DNA of 64,000 nucleotides from Suicoccus acidiformans (GCF_003546865.1 NZ_CP023434.1:62001-126000), one strand, 5' to 3'. Positions 34,115 through 44,642 are shown, numbered from the stretch's first letter. A program made the numbers and translations. Notes: generated by a model not told the origin, from the letters alone.

Positions 34115-35392
34115 ATGTACAAGCAATTGATTAAGAAAACTGCCTTAACGTTAGCTGCTGCGGGAGCATTTATGAGTGCATTTGCTGTTGATGCAAATGC
34201 TCAAACGAAAATCGAATACTGGCACGGCAATGCTGAAACCCAAGGTGGAGGTGCTTTGAATGACTTAGTTAAGAAATTCAATGAATCTCAAGACGAAGTC
34301 GTTGTTGAGCCAATCTTCCACGAAGGGTTATATGTTGGTTTAATGCAAAGCCTTCAAACTCAAGCTGCAACAGGTGAATATCCAGCTGTTGTACAAATTG
34401 GGTGGGCTTACCGTGAATACTTTGCAACGAACTTCCCATTCACTGCCCCTGAGACTTTATTAGAAGAAGTTGGTGCAGACACAGGCTTCCTTGAAGCGAA
34501 ATTCCCTGAACCAATGCTTAACTTAGCGCGCAACTTCGAAGGAGACTTATTAGGTTTCCCTTACTCTGTATCTACAGCGGTTGTTTACGTTAACACTGAA
34601 TTGTGTGAAGAAGCGGGCGTTGATTATGAAGCCATTGAAACGTGGGAAGACCTGTATGCAGCAGCTGCTCAAGTTACAGAAGCAACTGGTAAATACGGTC
34701 TATACACTACAGAATCTAATGACAACTGGTCAACTCAACAATATGTTGAAACATACGGTGGCGAGACTGTAACCCAAGAAGGTACAGCTAACTTCGCAAC
34801 TGAAGAAGGAATTCAAGCAGTTCAAGATTGGGCTGATGGGATTGCAGAAGGTTATGTAATGCATGCCGCAACAGATGAAGGGCATCAATCTTTCATCTCT
34901 GGTGATGTTGCTTTCTTAAACACAACCATTGCTCAACGTAAGAACGTATCAGATAATGCTGCGTTTGAAGCGGTAGCCATTGAATTGCCTTCACGTAACG
35001 ACGGAAGCGGTGAGCGCGCTGTCCCAGCAGGTGGTTCGATGTTAGCTGTTACAGGCCAAGACCAAGAACAAAAAGAAGCTGCTTGGAAATTCATCGAATT
35101 CTTATACCAACCAGAAAACATCGCGGCTTGGACAGCAGGTACAGGTTACCTTCCGCCAACCACAGATGCAACTGAGAATACTGATTTGAAAGACTTAATT
35201 GATAACGATCAAATGTTCCAAACATCGTATGCTCATATGGATGACTTGGTAGCCTTTGCGTCATTCCCTGGTAACCAAGGCCTGCAAGCTTCAGATGTGT
35301 ACCGTGATGCACGTGATAAGATTTTAAATGGTGCAGCTGCAGCGGATGTATTCCCAGCTACACAAGAAGAAATCAATGAGATGATCCAATAA
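34115..35392 (+). CDS. Extracellular solute-binding protein of second Ugp-like transporter
   Basis: The 425-aa paralogue of the solo gene at 27281: TKIEYWHGNAETQGGGAL, KKFNESQDEVVV, VVQIGWAYREYFATNFPF, VPAGGSMLAVTGQ. The signal peptide ends ANAQT, with no lipobox; the only cysteine is in the mature domain (NTELCEEAG). It is the last gene of the operon, 17 bp after the ATPase. With the solo copy it repeats the two-binding-protein layout of the first transporter. Confidence 0.9.
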   Translation: MYKQLIKKTALTLAAAGAFMSAFAVDANAQTKIEYWHGNAETQGGGALNDLVKKFNESQDEVVVEPIFHEGLYVGLMQSLQTQAATGEYPAVVQIGWAYREYFATNFPFTAPETLLEEVGADTGFLEAKFPEPMLNLARNFEGDLLGFPYSVSTAVVYVNTELCEEAGVDYEAIETWEDLYAAAAQVTEATGKYGLYTTESNDNWSTQQYVETYGGETVTQEGTANFATEEGIQAVQDWADGIAEGYVMHAATDEGHQSFISGDVAFLNTTIAQRKNVSDNAAFEAVAIELPSRNDGSGERAVPAGGSMLAVTGQDQEQKEAAWKFIEFLYQPENIAAWTAGTGYLPPTTDATENTDLKDLIDNDQMFQTSYAHMDDLVAFASFPGNQGLQASDVYRDARDKILNGAAAADVFPATQEEINEMIQ

Positions 35393-35403
35393 TAGGAATC
35401 TGG

Positions 35404-35434
35404 ACCACCCCCTACTTTTAGGAGGTGGTTTTTA
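35404..35434 (+). terminator. Terminator of second transporter operon
   Basis: ACCACCCCCTA pairs with TAGGAGGTGGT (one mismatch), loop CTTT, then TTTTT. Confidence 0.88.
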
Positions 35435-35533
35435 TGAAATTAGGCATCCCTTTATTAAGTCTAGCTTTTTCTTTCACATTAACGTATAATAAATCATGTA
35501 ATACCTTGAAAAAATTGAAGGAGGAATTCAATT

Positions 35534-36397
35534 ATGAGTCGCACTCGTTTAGTGAACATGACAGCAATGTTGAACAAAGCGAAAGAGGAAGGTTATGCCG
35601 TAGGTCAATTTAACATTAATAACTTAGAATGGACTCAAGCCGTTCTACAAGCAGCTCAAGAAAGCAACTCGCCAATTATCTTAGGTGTGTCTGAAGGTGC
35701 AGGTAAATATATGGGTGGACCAGCTGTCGTTGCAGCCATGGTTAATGCCTTATTAGAAACGATGGATATTACTGTTCCTGTAGCACTTCACTTAGACCAT
35801 GGTTCATCTTTCGAAACAGTTAAAGAAGCAATCGATGCGGGTTATTCTTCTGTAATGATTGATGGTTCCCATGATCCAATCGACGATAACATTGAATTAT
35901 CGAAAAAAGTAGTAGAATACGCTCATCCACGTGGTGTCTCCGTTGAAGCGGAAGTTGGAACAGTTGGTGGCGAAGAAGATGGCGTGATTGGTGGCGTTCA
36001 ATACGCGGACTTAGATGAATGTGTTCGTATGGTTAACGAAGCTGGCGTAGATGCATTAGCTGCTGCTTTAGGTTCTGTACACGGAACTTACGATGGCGAA
36101 CCTAAATTAGGTTTCGATGAAATGCAAGCAATCTCTGAAGCAACAGGTGCGCCACTTGTACTTCATGGTGGTTCTGGTATTCCTGAGCATCAAATTAAGA
36201 AAGCAATTGAGCGTGGCCATGCTAAAATTAACGTTAACACTGAGTTACAACAACAATGGACTGCAGCAGTTCGCGAGAAATTGAACTCTGATGACAAGGT
36301 ATATGACCCACGTAAAGTTATTGCACCTGGTAAAGATGCAATCGTTAAGATCACTAAAGAAACAATGGACATGTTTGGTTCAACAAACAAAGCGTAA
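35534..36397 (+). CDS. fba: Class II fructose-bisphosphate aldolase
   Basis: Zinc-dependent aldolase of glycolysis (287 aa). The zinc and substrate residues are in LHLDHGSS (about 82-88), [29 protein letters not shown] and [16 protein letters not shown] lies 8 nt before the ATG, and TATAAT at about 35485 is a probable -10. It is monocistronic, with a strong terminator after it. Confidence 0.95.
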   Translation: MSRTRLVNMTAMLNKAKEEGYAVGQFNINNLEWTQAVLQAAQESNSPIILGVSEGAGKYMGGPAVVAAMVNALLETMDITVPVALHLDHGSSFETVKEAIDAGYSSVMIDGSHDPIDDNIELSKKVVEYAHPRGVSVEAEVGTVGGEEDGVIGGVQYADLDECVRMVNEAGVDALAAALGSVHGTYDGEPKLGFDEMQAISEATGAPLVLHGGSGIPEHQIKKAIERGHAKINVNTELQQQWTAAVREKLNSDDKVYDPRKVIAPGKDAIVKITKETMDMFGSTNKA

Positions 36398-36420
36398 GTC
36401 TTTTGTGAATGACACACAGA

Positions 36421-36452
36421 TAGAACAGCTTCGTTAGCTGTTCTATTTTTTT
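36421..36452 (+). terminator. Terminator after fba
   Basis: TAGAACAGCT and AGCTGTTCTA form a perfect 10-bp stem followed by seven T residues. Confidence 0.95.
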
Positions 36453-36592
36453 GCCTATAAATGAAACAGTAAAAAGCAACTGTTTCAAACACAGATTCTA
36501 ACCTGTTTATAATGTTAAAGGCTTACAAGACTGTACCTATCGAGTTTGAGGAAATAGAATAAAAATAATTTATATTTTTATGTATATTTTAG

Positions 36593-36621
36593 TTGAAAAC
36601 GATAACAGTTTGTAGTAAACT
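36593..36621 (+). promoter_or_regulatory. pfl promoter with overlapping cre site
   Basis: TTGAAAACGATAACA (36593-36607) fits the catabolite-responsive element (WTGNAARCGNWWWCA). It covers the -35 box TTGAAA; TAAACT at 36616 is the -10 with 17-bp spacing. CcpA binding here should repress pyruvate formate-lyase on preferred sugars. Confidence 0.75.
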
Positions 36622-36694
36622 GTACCTGTGAGTAGGTGAGCTAAATTTGTGACATGTCTACTGTATTAAAATTTTACAAGGAGGCCATTGTTTA

Positions 36695-38950
36695 ATGGAG
36701 AAAACTAGAGTTGCTCAAGGAATTAATCCTTGGGAAGGATTTAAAGGTTCTAAATGGCAAGAAGAAATTAATGTTAGAGACTTTATTCAAGAAAACTATT
36801 CATTGTACGAAGGTGACGAGTCCTTCTTAGAAGGCCCAACGCAAGATACCGTTGAATTATGGAATCAAGTAATGGACTTAAGTAAGCAAGAACGTGAAGC
36901 TGGCGGTGTATTAGATATGGATACGAAAGTTGTATCAACTATTACATCACACGGTCCTGGTTATCTTAATAAAGATAAAGAACGCATTGTTGGTTTCCAA
37001 ACGGACAAACCATTTAAACGTGGCTTGCAACCTTTCGGTGGTATTCGTATGTCTGTTCAAGCAGCTCATTCTTATGGCTATGAGATTGATGAAGAAGTAG
37101 AACATATCTTTACTGAATACCGCAAGACTCATAACCAAGGTGTATTTGATGTTTATACACCAGAAATGCGTGCTGCACGTCGCTCAGGCGTTATTACTGG
37201 TCTGCCAGATGCTTACGGACGTGGACGTATTATTGGTGATTACCGTCGTGTTGCGTTATACGGTGTTGCTCGTTTAATGGAAGAGAAACAAAAAGACTTT
37301 GCTAACATTGGTAACGGTCAAATGTCTGAAGATATTATTCGGGCACGTGAAGAAGTAAGTGAACAATACCGTGCCTTGCAAGAGCTAATCGAACTAGGTA
37401 ATATCTACGGTGTAGACTTAAGCCGTCCAGCTGAGAACGCTCAAGAAGCTTTCCAATGGCTATACTTAGGTTACTTAGCAGCAATCAAACAACAGAATGG
37501 TGCAGCAATGTCCTTAGGACGTACGTCTACATTCTTGGATATCTATATCGAGCGTGACTTAGAAAACGGTAAGTTAACTGAGAAAGAAGCGCAAGAATTG
37601 GTTGACCATTTCGTCATGAAGTTACGTCTGGTTAAATTTGCTCGGACACCAGATTATAATGAACTATTCTCTGGCGACCCAACTTGGGTAACAGAGTCTA
37701 TCGGTGGGGTAGGAATCGATGGACGTCCACTTGTGACGAAAAACTCATTCCGCTTCTTACATACATTGACAAACTTAGGTCCAGCACCTGAACCAAACTT
37801 AACAATCTTATGGTCACCAGCTTTACCGCAAGAATTCAAACGTTATGCTGCGAAGATGTCGATTGAATCTTCAGCTATCCAATACGAAAACGATGAAGTA
37901 ATGCGTCCAATTTACGGTGATGATTACGCCATTGCTTGCTGTGTGTCAGCGATGGAAGTTGGTAAGCAAATGCAATTCTTCGGTGCCCGTGCTAACCTTG
38001 CTAAAGCATTGACTTATGCGATTAACGGTGGGGTTGACGAAATGTCAGGCGATCAAGTAGGACCGAAATACCGAGCAATTGAGTCTGAATACTTAGACTA
38101 CAATGAAGTAATGGAGAAATACGATGACATGCTAGAGTGGTTAGCAGGCTTGTATGTTAATACATTAAATGTTATTCACTATATGCATGACAAGTATAGC
38201 TATGAAAGTATTGAAATGGCTCTACATGACACAAATGTTAAACGTACCATGGCAACTGGTATTGCCGGATTCTCTGTAGCGGTTGACTCACTTTCAGCCA
38301 TTAAATATGCGAAAGTTAAAGCAATCCGTAATGAAGAAGGTCTAGTGGTGGATTATGAAGTTGAAGGCGACTTCCCTAAATATGGTAACAATGATGACCG
38401 TGTTGATGATATCGCTGTAAATTTACTGAAAGCTTTCATGACGAAAGTTAAGAAACACCCAACTTACCGTGGTGCAACACATACAACATCTATCTTAACG
38501 ATTACGTCAAATGTTGTATATGGTAAGAAGACAGGTAATACGCCAGATGGCCGTCGTGCAGGTGAGCCATTTGCTCCAGGTGCAAACCCAATGCATGGTC
38601 GTGATACGCACGGAGCCCTAGCAAGCTTGCTTTCTGTTGCGAAATTACCATACGAATATTCACTTGATGGAATTTCTAATACCTTCTCAATCGTTCCTAA
38701 AGCGCTTGGTAAGGATGAATCGACACAGAAAGATAACCTTGTGAACATGTTAGATGGTTATGCTAAGGAAGGTGGACACCACTTAAACGTAAACGTGTTC
38801 AACCGTGATACCTTACTTGATGCGATGGAGCATCCAGAAGAATATCCACAATTAACCATTCGTGTATCAGGCTACGCTGTAAACTTCATTAAATTAACGC
38901 GTGAACAACAATTAGATGTTATTAACCGTACGATGCATAGTTCTATGTAA
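36695..38950 (+). CDS. pflB: Pyruvate formate-lyase
   Basis: Formate acetyltransferase (751 aa), converting pyruvate and CoA to acetyl-CoA and formate in anaerobic mixed-acid fermentation. The active cysteine pair is at 415-416 ([10 protein letters not shown]), and the glycyl-radical site is RVSGYAVNF (Gly726). The length is usual for the family. AAGGAGG lies before the ATG. The activase follows after 17 bp. The enzyme indicates a facultative anaerobe. Confidence 0.97.
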   Translation: MEKTRVAQGINPWEGFKGSKWQEEINVRDFIQENYSLYEGDESFLEGPTQDTVELWNQVMDLSKQEREAGGVLDMDTKVVSTITSHGPGYLNKDKERIVGFQTDKPFKRGLQPFGGIRMSVQAAHSYGYEIDEEVEHIFTEYRKTHNQGVFDVYTPEMRAARRSGVITGLPDAYGRGRIIGDYRRVALYGVARLMEEKQKDFANIGNGQMSEDIIRAREEVSEQYRALQELIELGNIYGVDLSRPAENAQEAFQWLYLGYLAAIKQQNGAAMSLGRTSTFLDIYIERDLENGKLTEKEAQELVDHFVMKLRLVKFARTPDYNELFSGDPTWVTESIGGVGIDGRPLVTKNSFRFLHTLTNLGPAPEPNLTILWSPALPQEFKRYAAKMSIESSAIQYENDEVMRPIYGDDYAIACCVSAMEVGKQMQFFGARANLAKALTYAINGGVDEMSGDQVGPKYRAIESEYLDYNEVMEKYDDMLEWLAGLYVNTLNVIHYMHDKYSYESIEMALHDTNVKRTMATGIAGFSVAVDSLSAIKYAKVKAIRNEEGLVVDYEVEGDFPKYGNNDDRVDDIAVNLLKAFMTKVKKHPTYRGATHTTSILTITSNVVYGKKTGNTPDGRRAGEPFAPGANPMHGRDTHGALASLLSVAKLPYEYSLDGISNTFSIVPKALGKDESTQKDNLVNMLDGYAKEGGHHLNVNVFNRDTLLDAMEHPEEYPQLTIRVSGYAVNFIKLTREQQLDVINRTMHSSM

Positions 38951-38967
38951 GAAACGAGGCGAAGTCC

Positions 38968-39738
38968 ATGCAGACAACTGAATCACCCGTGATTGGTAAC
39001 GTTCATTCGACTGAGAGTTTTGGCTCAGTTGACGGACCAGGCATTCGCTTTATCACGTTTATGCAGGGCTGTCGTCTACGTTGTCAATTTTGTCACAATC
39101 CAGATACTTGGAAATTAACCGGAGGAACCCCCTACACACCCCAAGAGCTCTTCGAGGAAGCTATTCGTTATCGAAGTTTCTGGGGAAACTCTGGGGGGGT
39201 CACGGTTAGTGGCGGCGAACCTATGTTGCAAATCGATTTTCTGATTGAATATTTTAAGTTGTGTCACGAGCACGGTATCCATACAACCCTTGATACATGT
39301 GGTGGACCCTTTACTTTTGAAGAACCTTTCTTTAGTAAGTTTGAAGAGTTGATGAAATATACAAGCTTGATTCTTTTCGATATTAAGCATATCGACTCCA
39401 AAGGGCATCAAAACCTCACAGGGGTACCAAATGAGAATATTATAGATATGGCTCACTACTTGTCTGATAATAAAATTCCTGTTTGGATTCGTCATGTACT
39501 TGTGCCGACGTTGACCGATTACGATGAGTATTTAATTCGCTTAGGTGATTTTGTAGAAACATTAGACAATGTCCGCAAATTTGAAGTGCTTCCCTATCAC
39601 AAGTTGGGGGTCTATAAGTACGAAGCTTTAGGCATTAAATACCGGCTTGCCGGTGTGGAGCCTCCGACAGAAGATCGTGTTGAGAATGCGAATCGTTTGT
39701 TAAGAACTGCTAATTATACTGGTTATTTGGAAGACTAA
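38968..39738 (+). CDS. pflA: Pyruvate formate-lyase activating enzyme
   Basis: Radical-SAM activase (256 aa) that installs the glycyl radical on PflB. The cluster motif C-x3-C-x2-C reads GCRLRCQFCHNPDTW, followed by the SAM-binding SGGEPMLQ. The gene order pflB-pflA and the 17-bp gap indicate one transcript. Confidence 0.96.
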   Translation: MQTTESPVIGNVHSTESFGSVDGPGIRFITFMQGCRLRCQFCHNPDTWKLTGGTPYTPQELFEEAIRYRSFWGNSGGVTVSGGEPMLQIDFLIEYFKLCHEHGIHTTLDTCGGPFTFEEPFFSKFEELMKYTSLILFDIKHIDSKGHQNLTGVPNENIIDMAHYLSDNKIPVWIRHVLVPTLTDYDEYLIRLGDFVETLDNVRKFEVLPYHKLGVYKYEALGIKYRLAGVEPPTEDRVENANRLLRTANYTGYLED

Positions 39739-39744
39739 GAGAAG

Positions 39745-39775
39745 CAGGTAGGCCTAGTGGCTTGCCTGTTTTTTT
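39745..39775 (+). terminator. Terminator after pflA
   Basis: CAGGTAGGCC pairs with GGCTTGCCTG (two G-U pairs) and is followed by TTTTTTT. Confidence 0.88.
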
Positions 39776-39829
39776 GAACTTGACAGCAAGATTTATAAAT
39801 TATAGAATGGTAACATATATATTAGAATA

Positions 39830-40070
39830 CGATGAAGAGAAGAGTAGTTTAACGTTTCTCGCGACAGAGATTTCTGGGTGGTGAGACAGAAAGGAGAGCG
39901 TTAGGTGAAGATGAGCTTGGAGTATTTGGTAAGTGAAAGCTTATCAGACGTTTGGCAGGCGATACACTGCATGTCTTTTTATGAGACAGTGAGATACATG
40001 CTGTGAAGCAGGTATGAATTCGGGTGGTAACACGTATAAACGTCCCAAATCTAATAGATTTGGGGCTTTT
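39830..40070 (+). promoter_or_regulatory. T-box riboswitch (Met specifier) before the cystathionine-lyase genes
   Basis: GATGAAGAGAAGAGTA opens the leader near 39830. GGTGAAGATGAGC carries ATG (Met) at 39911-39913 in the specifier position. The antiterminator bulge is CGGGTGGTAACACG (40021-40034), and the terminator pairs CCCAAATC with GATTTGGG before TTTTTTT. The same tRNA specificity as the metQ leader places both operons under methionine control. Confidence 0.87.
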
Positions 40071-40096
40071 TTTGACTTGAAAGGGGTATAATAGAG

Positions 40097-41182
40097 ATGG
40101 TTAGTATTTCAACAAAATTAGCACAGTTAGGGAACCGTAAGGATTCGGTCACAGGGTCGGTGAGTTTGCCGATTCATCCATCGACGACTTATGCGCATCC
40201 TGCAATGGGAGAGAGTACCGGCTTTGATTATACAAGAACGGCTAATCCGACACGTTCGGTATTAGAAGAAGGTTTGGCAGATTTAGAAGGTGGTACTTAT
40301 GCGCTGGCGACAAGTTCGGGGATGAGTGCGATCCAATTGGTCCTACAACTATTTCCCAAAGGTAGCAAAATCCTTGCAGGTCGAGACTTGTATGGCGGCA
40401 GTTACCGCTTATTTGAAGATTTAGAGAAGGCTGATTTGTTGACCTTTGAATACTTCTTAGATGAAGCGGCGTGTTTGGAGAAATTAGATGCGTCTATTGA
40501 TGCCGTGTACTTGGAGACACCAACAAATCCATTAATGCAAGTATTGGATATTGAAGCGATAGCTCAAGCTTGTCGTAAGGTAGATGCCTGTTTGATTGTG
40601 GATAATACTTTACTAACACCACTGCGCCAAAAGCCACTAGAACTCGGAGCGGATATTGTCGTGCATTCAGGGACGAAGTATTTAACGGGTCATAATGATA
40701 TTCTTGCGGGTGTTGTTGTTACCAATGATGCTGATCTTGGAGAGCGTTTGGTTCATTTGGCCAATGCAACCGGACCGACTTTATCGGCCTTTGATGCTTG
40801 GTTGTTTGTACGCAGTTTGAAGACTTTAGAAGTCCGTTTTGACCGTCAAGAAGCAACCGCTCGACAAGTCGTCTCAGCACTGGAGGCTTTGCCAGGTATT
40901 GAAAAGGTCTTATATGCTGGTCAAGGAGCGATGCTGAGTGTCTTGTTTGCCGACCAAGCTCAAATAAAGCCGTTTCTAGAAAATTTACAGGTCTTCAGCT
41001 TTGCTGAAAGTCTAGGAAGTGTGGAGAGTTTGGTAACTTATCCGACTACTCAAACCCACGCGGATATTCCTGAGGAGGTTCGTGAATCCTATGGTTTAAC
41101 ACCGAATTTATTACGTTTCTCGATTGGTTTAGAAGATCCCGAAGATTTAATTCATGATATTAAGCAAGCATTGCAAGCATAG
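40097..41182 (+). CDS. metC: Cys/Met-metabolism PLP enzyme (cystathionine lyase/synthase type)
   Basis: The 361-aa enzyme of the MetB/MetC family. YDYTRTANPTRSVLEE and the PLP lysine in HSGTKYLTGHND are visible, with DNTLLTP before it. Members cut or form cystathionine; which reaction is used cannot be read with certainty. The Met T-box and the following MalY-type lyase favour methionine synthesis, as beta-lyase or gamma-synthase. AAAGGGG lies before the ATG. Confidence 0.85.
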   Translation: MVSISTKLAQLGNRKDSVTGSVSLPIHPSTTYAHPAMGESTGFDYTRTANPTRSVLEEGLADLEGGTYALATSSGMSAIQLVLQLFPKGSKILAGRDLYGGSYRLFEDLEKADLLTFEYFLDEAACLEKLDASIDAVYLETPTNPLMQVLDIEAIAQACRKVDACLIVDNTLLTPLRQKPLELGADIVVHSGTKYLTGHNDILAGVVVTNDADLGERLVHLANATGPTLSAFDAWLFVRSLKTLEVRFDRQEATARQVVSALEALPGIEKVLYAGQGAMLSVLFADQAQIKPFLENLQVFSFAESLGSVESLVTYPTTQTHADIPEEVRESYGLTPNLLRFSIGLEDPEDLIHDIKQALQA

Positions 41183-41191
41183 GAGGCTACA

Positions 41192-42364
41192 ATGAAAGAA
41201 TTTATTGATACTTATTACGTTGAACGTCGCAATACCAATAGTTTGAAGTGGGATGCGCTCGAGGAGCGTTTCGGTAATGCGGATTTACTTCCTTTATGGG
41301 TCGCAGATATGGACTTTCGAGTAAGTGATGTGATTACTGAGCAACTAAAAGCCAAAATAGAGCATGGAGCATATGGGTATCCTATTGTTCCAGATAGCTA
41401 TTATGATACTTTAAATGCATGGTTAAACCAGTTCTTCGGCTATACCATCCAGAAAGACTGGTTGCGCTTCTCTAGTAGTGTGGTGCAAGTACTGTATAAC
41501 TGTGTGAATACTTATACAGAGGTAGGTGATAAGGTATTAATTTTGTCGCCGGTTTATTATCCGTTCTTTAATGCAATTGAAGATACCGGACGTTCAGTGG
41601 AAGCAGTTGAATTGAAGCAAGTAGATGGCCGTTTCCAAATGGACTATACAGCGATTGAGGAGAAGCTTCAAGCAGGCGGTGTAAAGTTATATATTCATTG
41701 TTCACCGCATAACCCAGTGGGCCGTGTATGGACAGAAGAGGAACAAGCACGTATCTTCCAATTATGCGAGCAGTATGATGTGTTAATTGTCTCAGATGAA
41801 ATCCATCAAGATTTTGTCTTTGAAGGGAAACATACGCCAGCTCTTTGTGTCCAAGATGGAGCGTTTCGTGACCGGCTTATTACAGCACATTCGGCCAGCA
41901 AAAGTTTTAATATAGCTGGATTGACTCATTGCCACGTTATCATAGCCGATGAGGCCCTTCGTCAAAAATACGACGCCTTTACGAAGATTTACGTTCAAGC
42001 GAATATCAATAGTATGGGGCTTATCGCTACTCAAGCAGCTTACACCGGTGGTCACGCTTGGTTACAAGCAATTAAAGACGTCATTTACCACAATTATCAA
42101 TTTGTTCAACAAGAAATAAGCGAGCGCCTTCCTCAAGCATATGTTTATCCATTGGAAGGAACGTACTTACTCTTTATTAATTTGACAGAGGCTAAGGGAG
42201 ATATAAGCATGTCAGAATTAATCCAAGAGAAGGCTGGTTTAGCTGTGGATTATGGTGATTGGTTTGCACCTGGTTACGAGAATTATATTCGTTTAAATTT
42301 AGCGACTAAACCAGAAATCGTCCAAGAAGCCGTTCATCGATTGATTGAGGCGTGTTTAGATTAG
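41192..42364 (+). CDS. patB: MalY/PatB-type cystathionine beta-lyase (aminotransferase fold)
   Basis: Fold-type I PLP enzyme (390 aa): LPLWVADMDFR at the N-terminus is typical of MalY/PatB, HCSPHNPVGRVW binds the cofactor, and the PLP lysine is in SASKSFNIAGL. It splits cystathionine or other C-S bonds, giving homocysteine, pyruvate and ammonia. It lies 9 bp after the previous gene under the same Met T-box, so two enzymes with overlapping chemistry are co-regulated. Confidence 0.88.
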   Translation: MKEFIDTYYVERRNTNSLKWDALEERFGNADLLPLWVADMDFRVSDVITEQLKAKIEHGAYGYPIVPDSYYDTLNAWLNQFFGYTIQKDWLRFSSSVVQVLYNCVNTYTEVGDKVLILSPVYYPFFNAIEDTGRSVEAVELKQVDGRFQMDYTAIEEKLQAGGVKLYIHCSPHNPVGRVWTEEEQARIFQLCEQYDVLIVSDEIHQDFVFEGKHTPALCVQDGAFRDRLITAHSASKSFNIAGLTHCHVIIADEALRQKYDAFTKIYVQANINSMGLIATQAAYTGGHAWLQAIKDVIYHNYQFVQQEISERLPQAYVYPLEGTYLLFINLTEAKGDISMSELIQEKAGLAVDYGDWFAPGYENYIRLNLATKPEIVQEAVHRLIEACLD

Positions 42365-42465
42365 GTCGATGCGTACGCACATTCACCTCATAAGACCCAG
42401 GGTTATTTAGTGTATATCCTATCACAATATCCCAAATTGAAAATTACGGAAGCTTTTATCTCAGG

Positions 42466-42505
42466 CACGAATATGCTAAAATCAGAGTGTATTCGTGTTT
42501 TTTTC
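42466..42505 (+). terminator. Terminator of the Met operon
   Basis: CACGAATA pairs with TATTCGTG, loop of 16 nt, then seven T residues. Confidence 0.85.
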
Positions 42506-42510
42506 TATGG

Positions 42511-42539
42511 TATAATAGCCGGAGCTTGGAGGAGAGAAA
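42511..42539 (+). promoter_or_regulatory. Promoter -10 and ribosome site of the HEPN-murA-rho operon
   Basis: TATAAT at 42511-42516 is a consensus -10. A -35 is not obvious because the region upstream is the terminator T-run. GGAGGAG lies 5 nt before the ATG. Confidence 0.55.
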
Positions 42540-43364
42540 ATGGCATTTGAAGCAAGCCAACGGGACAAAGCCCTGATTGAGCATATGTTACGCTACCGAG
42601 AGTATCGTCCCTTAGCCGCGTATATACGCAAGACCCCTTATCGGGGGAACCAGGTACTCGAACAATTATTGGCCTTAGGGCAAGCGATTCTCGAGATTAA
42701 TTTGGAGACCATTGATGAACTTGCTCCCCTCCTAGATTATACATACTTAACAGAAGCTTCACAGACGAAGCGTAAAGTTTACAGTTTTACTCACTATTTG
42801 AATTTGCGCTTTGAACAACAGGCTTATGGTGATTACCTCAGAGCCTTGACCCCTATCTTAGTTGATGTATTTCGCTTACTTATCGAAGCAGATTTCATGC
42901 CTGATTTATCAAGATATATCCAGCCAGTTATCAAACCAACCGTCGATGGACACCCTTTGTACCGAGGCCTTCAATGGAAGGAGACGTTGATTGAGTCATC
43001 TGAAGATCAACGAATCCAAGAAACTTGGCAAAGGTATTACGGTGAACGCTTTAATTATGAGCATTATGTCAGTTCAAGCCACCTATTGAAATTGATTGCC
43101 GACCATAGTTCCAATGAACATTTAAAAGATAAGGCGAATCAAATGCGTTATATTGAGAAATATTTACGTAACATTGTAGCTCACGAAGTCATATATATTG
43201 ACCAAGATTGGTTCCGCCACCGGATTGGCGAGCCACCTGAAGCAGTGCATGATCTTTACCATGATTTGTTAAAACTCGCTGGCTTAACTGACCAAAGGCA
43301 ATGGCAAATTTTAGATATAATTGCTGAAGACTTTATGGACACAATTAAACAATATGCAAACTAA
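42540..43364 (+). CDS. HEPN-type protein resembling the C-terminal half of Csm6
   Basis: The 274-aa, all-helical, soluble protein has a HEPN RNase motif (R-x4-H) in YLRNIVAHEV (Arg210, His215), followed by the usual C-terminal helices (HDLYHDLLKLAGL). The layout (a helical region of about 150 residues, then HEPN) recalls the 6H-HEPN part of Csm6/Csx1 ribonucleases, but there is no N-terminal CARF sensor and no cas gene in the window. It is the first gene of a transcript with murA and rho, 9 bp before murA. It could be a housekeeping RNase, a toxin-like nuclease or a non-catalytic RNA-binding protein. Confidence 0.6.
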   Translation: MAFEASQRDKALIEHMLRYREYRPLAAYIRKTPYRGNQVLEQLLALGQAILEINLETIDELAPLLDYTYLTEASQTKRKVYSFTHYLNLRFEQQAYGDYLRALTPILVDVFRLLIEADFMPDLSRYIQPVIKPTVDGHPLYRGLQWKETLIESSEDQRIQETWQRYYGERFNYEHYVSSSHLLKLIADHSSNEHLKDKANQMRYIEKYLRNIVAHEVIYIDQDWFRHRIGEPPEAVHDLYHDLLKLAGLTDQRQWQILDIIAEDFMDTIKQYAN

Positions 43365-43373
43365 GGAGTTAAT

Positions 43374-44642
43374 ATGAAGAAATTAGTAATACGTGGCGGT
43401 AAACGCCTCAGTGGTGAAATTAATATTAACGGCGCCAAGAACAGTACGGTTGCATTAATCCCAGCAGCTATTCTAGCAGATTCTCCAGTTGTTCTCGAAG
43501 GTGTACCAGATATCCAAGATGTACATTCACTCATTAATATTCTGGCAGATTTTAACGTCGCAACAGATTTTAGAGATAATGTCTTGACGATTGATCCAAC
43601 GCATATGGCTAATATCCCGATGCCCCATGGGAAAATCCAAAGCTTGCGTGCTTCTTACTACTTCATGGGTGCCCTCTTATCGAAATTTGGCACTGGAGTC
43701 ATTGGCTTGCCAGGTGGGTGCTTTCTAGGACCACGGCCCATCGACTTGCACTTGAAAGCCTTTAGAGCCTTAGGAGCAGAGATTGAAGATGAATTTGGTG
43801 TGATTACCCTGTCTACTCCTAACGGCCTAGCTGGTACACGGATTTACATGGACGTAGTATCTGTTGGGGCAACGATTAATACGATTCTAGGCGCCGTACG
43901 TGCCCCAGGGCGGACTATTATTGAGAATGCTGCCCGTGAGCCGGAAATTATTGATTTAGCTACCCTCCTTAACAAAATGGGCGCTAAAATTCGTGGAGCC
44001 GGGACAAGCGAAATTCGTATTGATGGGGTTGACCATTTAACGGGTGTGACGCATACGATTATTCCAGACCGAATCGAAGCAGGTACCTATATTAGTGCGG
44101 CCGTTGCTATGGGCGATCATGTCCGCATTAATAACGTTATCTATGAGCATATCGAAAGTTTCGTCGCGAAATTGGATGAAATGGGTGCAAAGATGGAAAT
44201 CGGCGAAGATTATGTTGAAATATATCGTACCGATGACTTAAGAATGGTTAGTATCAAAACACAGCCTTATCCAGGCTTTGCCACTGACCTTCAACAACCG
44301 ATGACACCTTTACTGCTCGTCTCCCAAGGAGAAGGTACTATCATGGATACCATCTATCCACAACGTGTGAATCATATTCCTGAATTAAACCGTATGGGGG
44401 CAGACATTAAAGTAGACGGTGATATTATTCGACTCACTGGACCTTCGAAATTATCGGGTGCACCTGTTAAAGCTAGTGATTTAAGAGCGGGTGCTTGCCT
44501 CGTCATTGCCGGTTTAATCGCTGAAGGTGAAACAGAAATCACAGGCGTGGAGAATATTCTGCGCGGTTATACAAATATTGTAGGCAAACTCCGTGACCTT
44601 GGTGCAGAAATTGAAATGCTTGACGTAGCAGACGAAGACTAA
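43374..44642 (+). CDS. murA: UDP-N-acetylglucosamine 1-carboxyvinyltransferase
   Basis: First committed enzyme of peptidoglycan precursor synthesis, transferring enolpyruvate to UDP-GlcNAc (422 aa). Lys22-Asn23 are in [11 protein letters not shown], the catalytic Cys116 is in [12 protein letters not shown] (the residue fosfomycin modifies), and [10 protein letters not shown] is near the C-terminus. The place before rho matches the MurA2/MurZ paralogue of Bacillus. The ribosome site AAGGAG is 5 nt before the ATG. Confidence 0.96.
   Translation: MKKLVIRGGKRLSGEININGAKNSTVALIPAAILADSPVVLEGVPDIQDVHSLINILADFNVATDFRDNVLTIDPTHMANIPMPHGKIQSLRASYYFMGALLSKFGTGVIGLPGGCFLGPRPIDLHLKAFRALGAEIEDEFGVITLSTPNGLAGTRIYMDVVSVGATINTILGAVRAPGRTIIENAAREPEIIDLATLLNKMGAKIRGAGTSEIRIDGVDHLTGVTHTIIPDRIEAGTYISAAVAMGDHVRINNVIYEHIESFVAKLDEMGAKMEIGEDYVEIYRTDDLRMVSIKTQPYPGFATDLQQPMTPLLLVSQGEGTIMDTIYPQRVNHIPELNRMGADIKVDGDIIRLTGPSKLSGAPVKASDLRAGACLVIAGLIAEGETEITGVENILRGYTNIVGKLRDLGAEIEMLDVADED

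Noticed and set aside
42540-43364. A type III CRISPR locus because of the Csm6-like protein
   Set aside because: No cas genes, no CARF domain and no direct-repeat array with spacers were seen anywhere in the window.
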